From Pseudomonadota bacterium (GTDB lineage: Bacteria; Pseudomonadota; Gammaproteobacteria; Pseudomonadales; Pseudohongiellaceae), in NCBI GenBank assembly GCA_027621405.1, contig JAQCBT010000010.1:62001-126000 (forward strand): DNA of 64,000 nucleotides, read 5' to 3'. Each line of letters opens with the position of its first letter. Within the stretch, counting starts at the first letter, position 1. The notes beneath the pieces are model-generated. The model was given only the letters and a program-made list of their open reading frames with translations. It was not told where the DNA came from and made no database searches. The position numbers and the translations under genes were made by a program. This document shows positions 1-9,741 of this stretch, one piece after another.

Positions 1-644
1 ATCTCACCTCCACCCTCGGTAAGTAAACGCGATAACTCCATAATGCCTTTTCTGGGTAAGATTAGTTGTTGCGTCTCTGATATTGCATTATTCAGCGCCA
101 CAGTTTCCATCGCCAACCGGTGCCCATCTGTTGCCACCAGCCGAAGATAATCACTGGCGACTTCAAAAAGCATGCCGTTAAGATAGTAGCGGACGTCCTG
201 TTGTGCCATGGCAAAACTGGTGGCATCCAATAAGCTCCGCAACCGGTCCTGGTCAATACTCAGTGAAAATGTATCTGGCTCCTCTTCTACCCGAGGAAAC
301 TCTGACGCCGGAAGCGTAGTAAGCGTAAACCGACTGCGACCTGATTTTAGTAATAATTTGTCATCTGCAAGTGTCAAGCTGATATCGGCGTCTTCAGACA
401 GGGACTTGCAGATATCTAACAGTTTTTTCGCGGGAACTGTAATTTCACCAGCTTTACCACCATCACCCACTACCACGCGGCCTATAAGTTCTACCTCCAG
501 ATCTGTACCCGTCAACGACAAGCTATTGTCGTTGAATTCCAAAAGCACATTGGATAAGACCGGAAGCGTCTGCCGGCGCTCAACAACGCCGCTCACCAAC
601 TGAAGTGGTCTTAGCAGGGCATCACGACTGATAGTTAATTGCAT
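1..644 (-). CDS. dnaN: DNA polymerase III beta sliding clamp (3' end beyond window)
   Basis: This is the first 214 codons of the ring-shaped clamp that tethers DNA polymerase III to DNA. Reading the minus strand from the ATG at 644 gives MQLTISRDALLRPL, the usual DnaN N-terminus, followed by the conserved stretch around RRQTLPVLSNVLL and the ATDGHRLA motif. The gene is cut by the left edge of the window, so about 150 residues of a roughly 367-residue protein are missing. It lies 32 bases downstream of dnaA on the same strand, the normal dnaA-dnaN operon. Confidence 0.97.
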   Translation of the reverse strand, partial: MQLTISRDALLRPLQLVSGVVERRQTLPVLSNVLLEFNDNSLSLTGTDLEVELIGRVVVGDGGKAGEITVPAKKLLDICKSLSEDADISLTLADDKLLLKSGRSRFTLTTLPASEFPRVEEEPDTFSLSIDQDRLRSLLDATSFAMAQQDVRYYLNGMLFEVASDYLRLVATDGHRLAMETVALNNAISETQQLILPRKGIMELSRLLTEGGGE

Positions 645-676
645 TTGGCTTTAATTCCTTATTTCTCAATATGTTA

Positions 677-2152
677 CTAGCTTGATAATGAGCGAAGGAG
701 GTTATTATAATCCTCCTGGATATCCGTAGATGTGTGCCGGAGCTTGTTAATTTGCTTGCAGGCATGAAGCACCGTTGTGTGATCACGGCCTCCGAATGCA
801 TCACCAATCTCTGGCAAACTGTGGTTTGTTAGCTCCTTCGAAAGGCTCATTGCCACCTGCCGTGGTCTGGCTACAGATCTGTTTCTCCTTTTTGACAACA
901 TGTCGGCCATTTTTATCTTGTAATACTCCGCTACAGAACGCTGTATGTTGTCAATAGTTACCAATTTGTCCTGCAACGCGAATAAATCCCGTAATGCCTC
1001 TTTAATTAGCTCCAGGGTAATAGGGGCTCCCTTAAAGTTGGCGTGAGCAATCACCCTTTTCAGGGCTCCCTCTAGCTCTCTGACGTTGGATCGCAACCGC
1101 TGAGCAATGAACAACGCTGATTCATAGGGAAGAGTGACATTGCACTGCTCAGCCTTATTCATCAGAATAGCTGCCCGCGTCTCCAGTTCTGGCGGCTCCA
1201 CGGCAACAGTTAAACCCCAACCAAAGCGAGACTTCAGTCGCTCTTCCAGACCATTAATCTCCTTATGAAACCTGTCACAAGTCAGAATGATTTGTTGCCC
1301 ACCCTCAAGCAACGCATTAAAAGTGTGGAAAAACTCTTCCTGAGATCGCTCTTTCCCGGCAAAAAATTGAATGTCGTCTATCAACAGTGCATCAACAGAC
1401 CTATAAAAGCGCTTGAATTCACTAATTGCATTTAACTGAAGGGCTGTCACCATGGTAGCTACAAAAGTTTCTGAATGAAGGTACACCACCTTCGCATCGG
1501 GTTTCTTTTCTACCAGGTAATTGCCAATGGCATGCATTAAGTGCGTTTTGCCCAGCCCAACCCCACCATAGATAAACAGAGGGTTGTAGGCGTACCCAGG
1601 GTTCTCGGCAACTTGCATGGCCGCAGCTCTGGCCAGCTGATTGGATTTACCAATAATAAAATTATCGAAATTATTTTCGGTATTCAGGGCTCCCCGGTGC
1701 CGAAGTTTGCCTTCGATAATGGTATCTACAGCACCAGAATTAGCGCCATCAGTCACGACTCGCTGGGAACTAATTTTACTTTGCGCCCGCACCGGTACAT
1801 TGGGCGTAGCTAAAAGGGCGCCGGCTTCTTCCGCTTTAGGTTGGCTGGTCATCCCCTCTATTCTAGGCGGTTCCTTGATGGCCGCGTGATGAGGGCCATT
1901 TGTCTGATAATCACGGTGAGCCACGTGCAGCTCAACAGGGACTTCCTGTCCTGTAAGGTCTTTTAGGATCTCTTCAATCCTGCAGTGGAATTTGCTCTTT
2001 ACCCAGTCCAGGATAAATCGATTAGGTGCATACAAATGAATCGATTCACTCCCATGCTCTGCTTTTAAGGGTCGAATCCAGGTATTAAACTCTTGTGAGG
2101 AAATCTCGTCTCTAAGACATTCTGTGCATTTTTGCCAATGTGCTACTACCAC
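677..2152 (-). CDS. dnaA: Chromosomal replication initiator DnaA
   Basis: DnaA is the AAA+ ATPase that binds DnaA boxes and melts oriC. At 491 residues it has the normal four-domain layout: domain I (about 1-85, starting HWQKCTECL), a variable linker (about 86-155), the AAA+ core with Walker A GGVGLGKT (196-203) and Walker B LLIDD (256-260), and the DNA-binding domain IV with signature [11 protein letters not shown] (454-464). The ATG at 2152 gives the expected N-terminus. The putative oriC lies immediately upstream, and dnaN follows on the same strand. Confidence 0.98.
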   Translation of the reverse strand: MVVAHWQKCTECLRDEISSQEFNTWIRPLKAEHGSESIHLYAPNRFILDWVKSKFHCRIEEILKDLTGQEVPVELHVAHRDYQTNGPHHAAIKEPPRIEGMTSQPKAEEAGALLATPNVPVRAQSKISSQRVVTDGANSGAVDTIIEGKLRHRGALNTENNFDNFIIGKSNQLARAAAMQVAENPGYAYNPLFIYGGVGLGKTHLMHAIGNYLVEKKPDAKVVYLHSETFVATMVTALQLNAISEFKRFYRSVDALLIDDIQFFAGKERSQEEFFHTFNALLEGGQQIILTCDRFHKEINGLEERLKSRFGWGLTVAVEPPELETRAAILMNKAEQCNVTLPYESALFIAQRLRSNVRELEGALKRVIAHANFKGAPITLELIKEALRDLFALQDKLVTIDNIQRSVAEYYKIKMADMLSKRRNRSVARPRQVAMSLSKELTNHSLPEIGDAFGGRDHTTVLHACKQINKLRHTSTDIQEDYNNLLRSLSS

Positions 2153-2229
2153 TATCTCCTGCCCATCCAGTTTTTCTTACACTTCTTTGTAGATTTTGTT
2201 TTACTGGATTCTATCCATAGCAGTAGAAG

Positions 2230-2238
2230 TTATCCACT
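2230..2238 (+). promoter_or_regulatory. DnaA box (8/9, TTATCCACT)
   Basis: The site differs from the consensus TTATCCACA only at the last base. It lies about 80 bases upstream of the dnaA start, so it could serve both origin function and dnaA autoregulation. Confidence 0.6.
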
Positions 2239-2379
2239 GCTGACAAGTCATTTACGTGGATTTTAATTGATATATTTTATCTTTATATTTCAATAACTTA
2301 AATTGTCTAGGCGGCTTAATCCTCGAGTAAAACGGGCTCAGAAAACTGACGAAATACACTTGCCTGTTGATAAATATGC

Positions 2380-2388
2380 TGTGGATAA
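2380..2388 (-). promoter_or_regulatory. DnaA box (perfect, TGTGGATAA on plus strand)
   Basis: This is an exact complement of the consensus TTATCCACA. It lies on the other side of the AT-rich stretch from the 2230 site and faces it, an arrangement expected of an origin. Confidence 0.75.
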
Positions 2389-2474
2389 CTTGTTGGTAAG
2401 TACTGCATTGATTGGGTGGCGGAATACGCCCCTGTGACAATGGCTGAACCTGAAGTATTGTAGACACACAGCCC

Positions 2475-2497
2475 CTTCCAACATTGCATGTTGGAAG
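2475..2497. repeat. Perfect inverted repeat in rpmH leader
   Basis: Ten bases (CTTCCAACAT) are followed by a 3-base spacer and their exact complement. The element lies about 80 bases before rpmH, within the probable 5' leader. No run of T follows, so it is not a standard terminator. It could be an operator or a leader hairpin. Confidence 0.55.
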
Positions 2498-2575
2498 CAA
2501 AACCTCTAGAATTCCGCCTCTTTTTTCGAGCCACTTTGTGGCTTCCTAAGTTACTGTTAAATCGGACTTTCTACT

Positions 2576-2710
2576 ATGAAGCGTACATTTCAGCCCAGCG
2601 TGTTAAAGCGAGCCCGTACTCATGGTTTTCGTGCACGAATGGCCACCAAGGGCGGACGCTTGGTGTTAAAGCGACGACGAGCTAAGGGGCGCGCTCGCCT
2701 CTCTGCATAA
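2576..2710 (+). CDS. rpmH: 50S ribosomal protein L34
   Basis: This 44-residue, strongly basic protein of the large ribosomal subunit starts [18 protein letters not shown] and ends KGRARLSA, diagnostic for L34. It starts at the ATG at 2576. It heads the conserved plus-strand run rpmH-rnpA-yidD-yidC-mnmE, divergent from dnaA. No strong Shine-Dalgarno sequence is visible. Confidence 0.98.
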   Translation: MKRTFQPSVLKRARTHGFRARMATKGGRLVLKRRRAKGRARLSA

Positions 2711-2752
2711 TTTTCTGTTGTTCTTTCGCTGAACGAGAACAGAGAATGACCC

Positions 2753-3109
2753 GTGTCAGAATACGGCTACCCCAAGAACTCTCGGCTGCTGAATGCAGCA
2801 GAGTACACTGCTGTTTTCAACCGCAACCAATTCAAAGTTGCCAACCGATACTTTCTGATTCTTGCCCTGCAACAAGAAGATTGTAGCCCTCGCCTGGGAA
2901 CCGTGATCGCCAAAAAGAATATTGCTACGGCGGTTCAGCGAAATCGAATCAAGCGCATTATTCGAGAATCGTTCAGGCACCAAAAAGACTCTCTGGCAAA
3001 TTTGGACATTGTTGTCCTTGTTCGTAAAGGAACAGACCAGTTGCAGAACAATGAAGTTAGCAACCACCTTTTACGCCTGTGGCAAGATTTGGGTAAGAAG
3101 ATCTCTTAA
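2753..3109 (+). CDS. rnpA: Ribonuclease P protein component
   Basis: RnpA is the protein cofactor of RNase P, which trims the 5' ends of pre-tRNAs. The 118-residue product has the N-terminal pattern [13 protein letters not shown] and the RNR-type motif [15 protein letters not shown] around residues 62-76, the family hallmark for RNA contact. The start is GTG at 2753; an ATG at 2746 is out of frame. It lies 42 bases after rpmH. Confidence 0.97.
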   Translation: MSEYGYPKNSRLLNAAEYTAVFNRNQFKVANRYFLILALQQEDCSPRLGTVIAKKNIATAVQRNRIKRIIRESFRHQKDSLANLDIVVLVRKGTDQLQNNEVSNHLLRLWQDLGKKIS

Positions 3110-3129
3110 TAGAGCGGCAGTATAGACCA

Positions 3130-3369
3130 ATGCTTAATAAAGCCCTGATTAGTCTAATTACTATTTATCAACGCACATTCAGCGCCTTGATGGGCCCGCG
3201 CTGTCGCTTCTACCCAAGCTGTTCGCACTATACAAAAGAAGCTATAGAGATCCATGGTGGTTTTCAGGGCACATACCTTGGCGTCAAAAGAATCTTACGC
3301 TGCCATCCGTGGCACGAAGGTGGGTACGACCCAGTGCCTGGCCATATTGAAGATGCTCACGAGAAGTAA
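3130..3369 (+). CDS. yidD: Membrane protein insertion efficiency factor YidD
   Basis: This small 79-residue protein is thought to help insert inner-membrane proteins alongside YidC. It shows the family core [18 protein letters not shown] and a second cysteine motif, [17 protein letters not shown]. It sits between rnpA and yidC, 2 bases ahead of yidC, as in most proteobacteria. Confidence 0.97.
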   Translation: MLNKALISLITIYQRTFSALMGPRCRFYPSCSHYTKEAIEIHGGFQGTYLGVKRILRCHPWHEGGYDPVPGHIEDAHEK

Positions 3370-3371
3370 GT

Positions 3372-5096
3372 ATGGACATTACTCGTTTTTCTCTTTACTC
3401 AGCTCTGGCCGTCATTACCTATCTACTATTACTGGCTTGGCAGGAAGATTATCCTCCCATTGTCAATGACGGAGGTATTAGTTCAGAACTTGGCGGACTA
3501 TCCGACGTAGGATCTACTCCCTTTATAGAGCAAACAACAGCAAGCAGCGATATACCAGCACAGGTGCCAAACACCCCAAGCTCATCGTCAGATAACGGGT
3601 CGCTACAAAACTCGCAAACCCAGCCACTCATACAAGAAGTAACAGGCCAAGAATTCTCCATCGTCACTGTTCGCACCGATACTCTTGAACTGGTAATTGA
3701 CCTCAACGGCGGTGATATCGTCACTCTGGCCCTACCTCTCTACCTCAAACAATTAAACGTACCAGATGACCCATTTATTCTTCTGGAACAAAGCAGGGCT
3801 CGCAGTTACGTAGCTCAAAGTGGTTTGATAGGAAGAGACGGAATAGACGCCCCTAACAGGGCTCGTTATAAAACTAGTAGCCCAAATTTCCAGATGGGTG
3901 AATCTGATGATTCACTCTCGGTAGATTTGCTGACTACAACTGACACCGGCGTCCAGATCGTCAAGCGATATACTTTTAATCGTGGATCTTACCTGATAGA
4001 TGTGAGTTTCATTGTTAACAACCCAACCAACAGTGATTTCAGGGCTAATGCTTTCGGACAGATAAAACGTGATGCCTTTGATGACCCTAGTAGTTCTGGA
4101 GGATTTGGCCGAACGTACCTGGGTTACGTTTCCACTAATGAAGAAGATCCTTATATTGAAATAGATTTTGACGACATAGACGATGGCGCAAATTCATTCG
4201 AAACAATGGGGGGGTGGATAGGGTTTAGTCAACACTATTTCATTAGCGCCTGGGTTCCCGATAGCAACACGGTGAACCGATATACCACAAGAAAAAACAA
4301 TCTAAACCAGTATTTTGGCGAATTCACTGGTTCAGCATTTGATGTGCCTGCTACTGGTAGTGCAAGTTACCAGATGCAATTCTATGCCGGACCAAAAGAC
4401 CAATACGTACTAGCCGACATCTCTCCCAACCTGGATCTGACAATTGACTATAGCTTTCTGTGGTTCCTGGCCGCACCTATCTACTGGCTCCTTAGACAAT
4501 TAGATTCACTTATTGGTAACTACGGCCTCTCTATAATCGTTCTTACGATAATTGTAAAAGGTGCGTTCTATAAGTTATCTGAAACACAGTACAAATCCAT
4601 GGCTGGTATGCGCAGGCTAATGCCGAAAATGCAGCAGTTGAAGGAAAGTTACGGTGACGACCGAATGAAACTTCAACAGGCTACAATGGAGCTTTACAAG
4701 AAAGAGAAAATAAATCCATTTGGCGGATGCCTGCCCATGTTAGTACAAATGCCGGTTTTCATTGCACTGTACTGGGTATTGCTGGAAAGCGTTGAATTAC
4801 GACACGCACCTTTTATCTTGTGGCTACAAGACCTTTCGGTAAGAGATCCGTTCTTCATTCTGCCTTTATTGATGGGCGCAACCATGTACTTGCAGACCAC
4901 CTTGAGTCCAGCACCTGCTGACCCGATGCAAGCCAAGGTAATGAAGCTAATGCCCATCATGATGACTGTGTTATTCCTCTGGTTTCCAGCAGGTCTTGTG
5001 CTTTACTGGCTCACCAACGGTTTGCTCGGCATCCTGCAACAGTGGTACATCACTCGCAAAATTGAAGCAGCCTATGAGGCAAAGGCAGCCAAATAG
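3372..5096 (+). CDS. yidC: Membrane protein insertase YidC
   Basis: This inner-membrane insertase works alone or with SecYEG. It is 574 residues, a normal length for gammaproteobacteria: an N-terminal transmembrane segment (about 7-22), a Ser/Thr-rich linker, a large periplasmic domain (about 90-360) and the conserved five-helix C-terminal core from about 370. Core motifs include the cytoplasmic loop NPFGGCLPMLVQMPVF and the final helix near GLVLYWLTNGLLGILQQW. It follows yidD with almost no gap. Confidence 0.97.
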   Translation: MDITRFSLYSALAVITYLLLLAWQEDYPPIVNDGGISSELGGLSDVGSTPFIEQTTASSDIPAQVPNTPSSSSDNGSLQNSQTQPLIQEVTGQEFSIVTVRTDTLELVIDLNGGDIVTLALPLYLKQLNVPDDPFILLEQSRARSYVAQSGLIGRDGIDAPNRARYKTSSPNFQMGESDDSLSVDLLTTTDTGVQIVKRYTFNRGSYLIDVSFIVNNPTNSDFRANAFGQIKRDAFDDPSSSGGFGRTYLGYVSTNEEDPYIEIDFDDIDDGANSFETMGGWIGFSQHYFISAWVPDSNTVNRYTTRKNNLNQYFGEFTGSAFDVPATGSASYQMQFYAGPKDQYVLADISPNLDLTIDYSFLWFLAAPIYWLLRQLDSLIGNYGLSIIVLTIIVKGAFYKLSETQYKSMAGMRRLMPKMQQLKESYGDDRMKLQQATMELYKKEKINPFGGCLPMLVQMPVFIALYWVLLESVELRHAPFILWLQDLSVRDPFFILPLLMGATMYLQTTLSPAPADPMQAKVMKLMPIMMTVLFLWFPAGLVLYWLTNGLLGILQQWYITRKIEAAYEAKAAK

Positions 5097-5174
5097 ACCT
5101 GATACCAGGGTGCGTCAAACAACAGACATTCTACGAATTGGCTTCCTACCCCTTTCTTATCCCTGAGTAAATCG

Positions 5175-6608
5175 ATGCTTCAGCAGGACACAGACACCAT
5201 CTGCGCTATCGCCACACCACCGGGTCGGGGTGGCATAGGGATAATAAGGGTGTCGGGTCCCAGAGCAGCCGATATCTGTAAATGTGTAACCGGTAGTTTG
5301 CCTGCCGCAAGAATTGCCACTCGAGCCGAATTTAGGGCCTCTGATTTGAATGTAATTGATGAGGGCCTGGTGCTTTACTTCCCAGCTCCGAATTCATTCA
5401 CTGGAGAAGATGTCCTCGAGCTGCAAGGACACGGCGGTCCCCACGTACTTCACAGCATTCTTTCACAAACCCAAAAATTTGGCGCCCGCCTGGCAAGACC
5501 AGGGGAATTCACAGAGCGAGCTTTTCTCAATGGGAAAGTGGATCTACTACAAGCTGAAGCAGTCGCAGACCTAATTGATGCCGGTTCACAACAGGCTGCC
5601 AGATCCGCTTTGAGAACCCTACAAGGTGTGTTTTCGGCTAAAGTAAATGATATTGTTCAAAGCTTGACCCGAATCAGGGTAAACGTAGAAGCCGCCATCG
5701 ATTTCAGCGATGAAGATATAGACATAATTGAGAGAAGTGGTGTTGGATCTGAGTTAGCAAGGATACTTGGAGCAATGCAGGCCCTTTTTCGAGAGGCCGA
5801 GCAAGGCGCCATACTCAAAGATGGAATCCACCTGGTATTAGCTGGTGCCCCGAATGTCGGGAAATCCAGCTTGATGAATGCTCTCTGCGGCAACGATTCG
5901 GCAATAGTCACCGATACTCCAGGTACAACTCGTGATCTATTGAGGGAGCAACTCAATCTGGATGGTTTACCGATTACGATTACTGATACAGCTGGCTTGC
6001 GCCTTAGCGAAGACCCGGTCGAACAGGAAGGTGTTCGTCGCGCTACCCGGGCAATCAATGAGGCCGATCGTATATTTCTTGTGATTGACGGAGAACGAGA
6101 GCAATCTCTCGTCAACACAGTCAGCGCCTCTAGTCAGGAAGGCATTCCCGCTGCCTGGATCGACACACTGGTAGAAGGCCTCGGCGACCAGGAATCACTG
6201 GCTCTGCTTGGTCGTACATCCATGGTTATTAACAAGATCGATTTACTCACTGACAGCGAACCACGCCAAAACACGAAAATCTACAAGGGTAATGAGCTCA
6301 AGCTATTCAGAGTATCAGCGAAACAAGGTCTGGGCCTGGAATTGCTCAGAGAAGACATAAAGCAACGCAGCGGATACTCAGCGCCCGATGGAAGTGCATT
6401 CCTGGCTAGGAAACGCCACCTTGTAGCTCTACAAGAAGCAAACGACTATTTGGAGAAAGCAAACCAGGGGATAAGTGAACACTTACACTTGGAGCTGGTA
6501 GCTGAAGATTTGCGGTTAGCCCAGCGCATACTGGGAAGAATAACCGGTGAGGTATCCAGCGACGATCTGTTAGGGGAAATTTTTTCCAGTTTCTGTATCG
6601 GTAAGTAA
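5175..6608 (+). CDS. mnmE: tRNA modification GTPase MnmE
   Basis: With MnmG, MnmE makes the 5-carboxymethylaminomethyl (or taurinomethyl-like) modification at wobble U34 of certain tRNAs. The G domain carries G1 GAPNVGKS (224-231), TTR (251-253), DTAG (271-274) and NKID (353-356). The protein ends FCIGK, the invariant cysteine tail. At 477 residues it is about 20 longer than the common 450-456; the extra residues fall between DTAG and NKID, around 312-345. Confidence 0.97.
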   Translation: MLQQDTDTICAIATPPGRGGIGIIRVSGPRAADICKCVTGSLPAARIATRAEFRASDLNVIDEGLVLYFPAPNSFTGEDVLELQGHGGPHVLHSILSQTQKFGARLARPGEFTERAFLNGKVDLLQAEAVADLIDAGSQQAARSALRTLQGVFSAKVNDIVQSLTRIRVNVEAAIDFSDEDIDIIERSGVGSELARILGAMQALFREAEQGAILKDGIHLVLAGAPNVGKSSLMNALCGNDSAIVTDTPGTTRDLLREQLNLDGLPITITDTAGLRLSEDPVEQEGVRRATRAINEADRIFLVIDGEREQSLVNTVSASSQEGIPAAWIDTLVEGLGDQESLALLGRTSMVINKIDLLTDSEPRQNTKIYKGNELKLFRVSAKQGLGLELLREDIKQRSGYSAPDGSAFLARKRHLVALQEANDYLEKANQGISEHLHLELVAEDLRLAQRILGRITGEVSSDDLLGEIFSSFCIGK

Positions 6609-7098
6609 GTCACTGGCATTAAGGTGGCTTAGCCCAGCTCGATATATAAACTACTTGAATACCCTTTATTCACCTGCTACCCACAGTTATATACCCAAAT
6701 CAGAAGTTAAATTTATATAAAGGACATCATGTTGACAAATTGGCTTCTGGCGTGGGTAACGATTGAATAATATGGAGACTTATGCACCGCGGTTGCAGAG
6801 AAAGTATTGACGTTAAAAAGCATACACAATGCTTCCAACGGCTATACCTTGTCTGTACAGACTTTATGTACCACCTTATCATCGTCTGAAACACAGTGAA
6901 TACGAGGGCTGTAGGCAGTTTTCAACAGACAGGACCGGTCTCTATAACAACAATAACTAAACACTATAACTACCCTAATATATAAATATCTTATTAATCT
7001 GCTAAAAGTTATTTATCGAATTAGAGGCAAATAGCAAGCATTCCCTTTTACGGACGTATCTATATACTGCTCGTCCCCTGAACTGAAGCTGGCTGATC
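6609..7098. other. 490-base gene-free, AT-rich gap upstream of mnmG, origin-like
   Basis: No credible gene lies here on either strand. The gap holds TTAT-N-CACC sequences that match the relaxed DnaA box TTATNCACA at 8 of 9 positions (6666-6674 and 6780-6788), a weaker CTACCCACA (6677-6685), and a long AT-rich run (about 6940-7025) just before mnmG. Enterobacteria and vibrios have oriC next to mnmG. It may be an origin relic, a second origin-like element, or simply the mnmG promoter region. Confidence 0.45.
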
Positions 7099-9018
7099 AT
7101 GAAGCACACGGAACTATTTGAAGTCATCGTCGTAGGCGGAGGCCACGCAGGCACTGAAGCTGCCCTCGCTAGTGCCCGGCTTGGTGTGCGTACTCTACTG
7201 GTAACCCATAGCATTGAGACCCTGGGACAGATGTCTTGTAACCCGGCCATTGGTGGTATCGGAAAGAGTCACCTGGTAAAGGAAATTGATGCGTTGGGTG
7301 GAGCCATGGCGCAGGCCATAGATAAGGCCGGGATCCAGTTTCGGGTACTCAATGCCAGCAAGGGACCAGCAGTAAGGGCAACCCGAGCCCAGGCAGATAG
7401 AGTCCTGTACAAAGCTGCGATCAGGGAAACTCTGGAAAGCCAGCCTAACCTGACCTTATTTCAACAGGCTGTAGATGACCTGATCATTGAGAACGGCAGC
7501 GTGAAGGGCGTGCGAACCCAGATGGGCCTGGATATCCACGCCAGAAAAGTTGTAATGACAACAGGCACATTTCTGGGTGGCAAGATTCACATTGGTCTTG
7601 CTAATAGCAGCGGTGGCAGGGCTGGTGACCAACCTTCCAATGCACTCGCACAACGGCTCAGAGAGCTACCCTTCAGAGTGGAAAGACTGAAGACTGGTAC
7701 TCCACCTCGAATTGACGCAAGGACGGTGGACTTTTCGGTCATGGAAATTCAGTATGGTGATACTCCCCTTCCCGTAATGTCTTTTTTAGGCAGCGTCGAG
7801 CAGCACCCACGGCAGGTGCCCTGCTATATAACTTCTACAAATGAGCGCTGTCACGAAATTATCCGTGGTGGACTTGATAGGTCACCAATGTACACCGGTG
7901 TAATCGAAGGCACCGGTCCTCGCTATTGTCCATCGATAGAAGACAAGGTAATGCGGTTTGCGGACAAATCTTCTCATCAGATTTTCGTTGAACCTGAAGG
8001 CTTACATACTAACGAGCTATATCCCAACGGAATTTCAACCAGCTTGCCGTTCGATGTTCAGGTGGAGATGATCCATAACATCAAAGGTTTTGAGAACGCT
8101 CATATAACAAGACCCGGCTATGCGATTGAATACGACTTTTTTGACCCTAGGGATCTTAAGTACTCTCTGGAAACGAAGTTTATTGAAGGGTTGTATTTTG
8201 CCGGTCAAATTAATGGAACGACAGGTTACGAAGAGGCGGCGGCGCAAGGCTTGTTGGCAGGTCTTAATGCCGGACTGTCAGTGCAAGACAAGGAAGCTTG
8301 GTGTCCACGCCGGGATCAAGCCTACATAGGTGTTCTTGTAGATGATCTTATTACGCTTGGTACAAACGAACCCTACCGTATGTTTACATCGCGCGCTGAA
8401 TACAGACTGACACTCCGCGAAGACAATGCTGATCTGCGACTAACCGAGAAAGGTAGAGAGTTGGGTTTGATAGATGATGAGCGTTGGCAATTCTTTACCG
8501 AAAAATGTGAGTCAATTGAAAAGGAATTGGAAGTACTAAAAAATACATGGGTTCATGCTGATAGCGAAGCGGCTTATCGAATTAACGAGCTTCTCGAAAA
8601 ACCCTTGAGTAGGGAGTATAGACTTTCTGAACTCTTGGCGCGTCCGGCAATTAGCCATGAGTCGCTAATGAAGGCTTATAGAGGTGAAGAGGCCGCTGAA
8701 GCCACAGCGATAGCACCTAACACTATATCTGAGCAGGCTAAGCAACAAGCCGAAATACAGATCAAATATCAGGGATATATTGATCGACAGTCAGAAGAGA
8801 TCGAAAGGCTTAAGCGTCAAGAGAATACTGTTATTCCAGCAGACATTGACTACAGCAATATGCAGGGGCTTTCAAACGAATTGAGGCAAAAACTGGCTGC
8901 AGCACAACCAGAAAATCTTGGTAGAGCTTCAAGAATTTCAGGGATGACACCTGCTGCAATTTCGCTGCTATTGATACATGTTAAAAAGCACCATGAGCTG
9001 CGCCGCAGGGCAGGTTAA
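7099..9018 (+). CDS. mnmG: tRNA uridine-5-carboxymethylaminomethyl modification enzyme MnmG
   Basis: MnmG (GidA) is the FAD- and NADH-dependent partner of MnmE in U34 modification. The 639-residue protein has the N-terminal FAD-binding motif [14 protein letters not shown] (about 11-24) and the family signature [15 protein letters not shown] (about 47-61). The second signature [12 protein letters not shown] lies near residue 275. The ATG at 7099 starts 490 bases after mnmE. rsmG follows closely. Confidence 0.98.
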   Translation: MKHTELFEVIVVGGGHAGTEAALASARLGVRTLLVTHSIETLGQMSCNPAIGGIGKSHLVKEIDALGGAMAQAIDKAGIQFRVLNASKGPAVRATRAQADRVLYKAAIRETLESQPNLTLFQQAVDDLIIENGSVKGVRTQMGLDIHARKVVMTTGTFLGGKIHIGLANSSGGRAGDQPSNALAQRLRELPFRVERLKTGTPPRIDARTVDFSVMEIQYGDTPLPVMSFLGSVEQHPRQVPCYITSTNERCHEIIRGGLDRSPMYTGVIEGTGPRYCPSIEDKVMRFADKSSHQIFVEPEGLHTNELYPNGISTSLPFDVQVEMIHNIKGFENAHITRPGYAIEYDFFDPRDLKYSLETKFIEGLYFAGQINGTTGYEEAAAQGLLAGLNAGLSVQDKEAWCPRRDQAYIGVLVDDLITLGTNEPYRMFTSRAEYRLTLREDNADLRLTEKGRELGLIDDERWQFFTEKCESIEKELEVLKNTWVHADSEAAYRINELLEKPLSREYRLSELLARPAISHESLMKAYRGEEAAEATAIAPNTISEQAKQQAEIQIKYQGYIDRQSEEIERLKRQENTVIPADIDYSNMQGLSNELRQKLAAAQPENLGRASRISGMTPAAISLLLIHVKKHHELRRRAG

Positions 9019-9033
9019 GAAGGCTCACTACTT

Positions 9034-9702
9034 TTGCTATCTATCGCTGACGAGCTAGAAAGTGGCCTCAAGGCTTTGCAAGTACCTGCAACACATCTAC
9101 AACAAAACCTGTTGCTGGAATATATCCAACTCCTAAAGAAGTGGAATAGAACCTATAACCTGGTTGCCGATGCGAGTGATCAGGTGTTGCTGTACCGGCA
9201 CTTGCTGGATTCAATAGCGATTGCCCCCTATGTAAATGCTCACTCGGTTTTGGATGTTGGATCCGGGGGCGGATTTCCAGGGGTTCCCCTGGCGATTCTC
9301 AAACCCTCTACTCAATTTACTTTACTCGACAGCAATGGCAAAAAAGCCCGGTTTCTGTTCCAGGTGAAAGCAAGCCTGGGGCTGGCAAATATAGATGTGC
9401 AAAATTGCCGGATTGAGCACTATGAAAGTGATAGTCAAATTGATATTGTGACTTGCAGGGCATTTTCGTCACTTCCTGATATCCTGCAGAAAATTTCCCC
9501 GTTATTGTCAGAAAATAGCCATCTACTGGCTATGAAGGGTCAATTCCCAGAAGCTGAAATAAAGGATATTGGCCCCGATTTTGAGGTCGCCAGAGTATAT
9601 AGGCTCAAGGTTCCTGGCTCAGCCAGTGAGCAGCCCGATGAAAACAAAGAAGTGGAACGACACCTGATAGATATAATCCCACACAGGGGCTTTATCGGGT
9701 AA
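9034..9702 (+). CDS. rsmG: 16S rRNA (guanine-527-N7) methyltransferase RsmG
   Basis: RsmG methylates G527 of 16S rRNA with S-adenosylmethionine. The 222-residue product has the SAM-binding loop DVGSGGGFPG (74-83) and the family N-terminus with YNLVAD and RHLLDS. The start is taken as TTG at 9034, 15 bases after the mnmG stop; no in-frame ATG fits the family N-terminus. The mnmG-rsmG-parA-parB order is standard. Confidence 0.95.
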   Translation: MLSIADELESGLKALQVPATHLQQNLLLEYIQLLKKWNRTYNLVADASDQVLLYRHLLDSIAIAPYVNAHSVLDVGSGGGFPGVPLAILKPSTQFTLLDSNGKKARFLFQVKASLGLANIDVQNCRIEHYESDSQIDIVTCRAFSSLPDILQKISPLLSENSHLLAMKGQFPEAEIKDIGPDFEVARVYRLKVPGSASEQPDENKEVERHLIDIIPHRGFIG

Positions 9703-9741
9703 ACTTGTGTAGTTAGTTATTCAGTCAACACAGAGAACCAA

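Larger units (their letters stand above)
2153..2575. other. oriC: Probable replication origin oriC and rpmH leader (gene-free)
   Basis: This 423-base gap separates divergent dnaA and rpmH, the oriC position in Pseudomonas-type chromosomes. It contains a perfect DnaA box on the minus strand (2380-2388), an 8/9 match on the plus strand (2230-2238), a weaker match (2211-2219) and an AT-rich stretch at about 2258-2303 suited to strand opening. No gene-like reading frame is conserved here. The right part must carry the rpmH promoter. The assignment rests on position and motifs; no strand-skew calculation was done. Confidence 0.75.

Noticed and set aside
208..603. Open reading frame on the plus strand opposite dnaN
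   Set aside because: It is the antisense shadow of dnaN; the translation is low-complexity Ser/Thr-rich with no family pattern.
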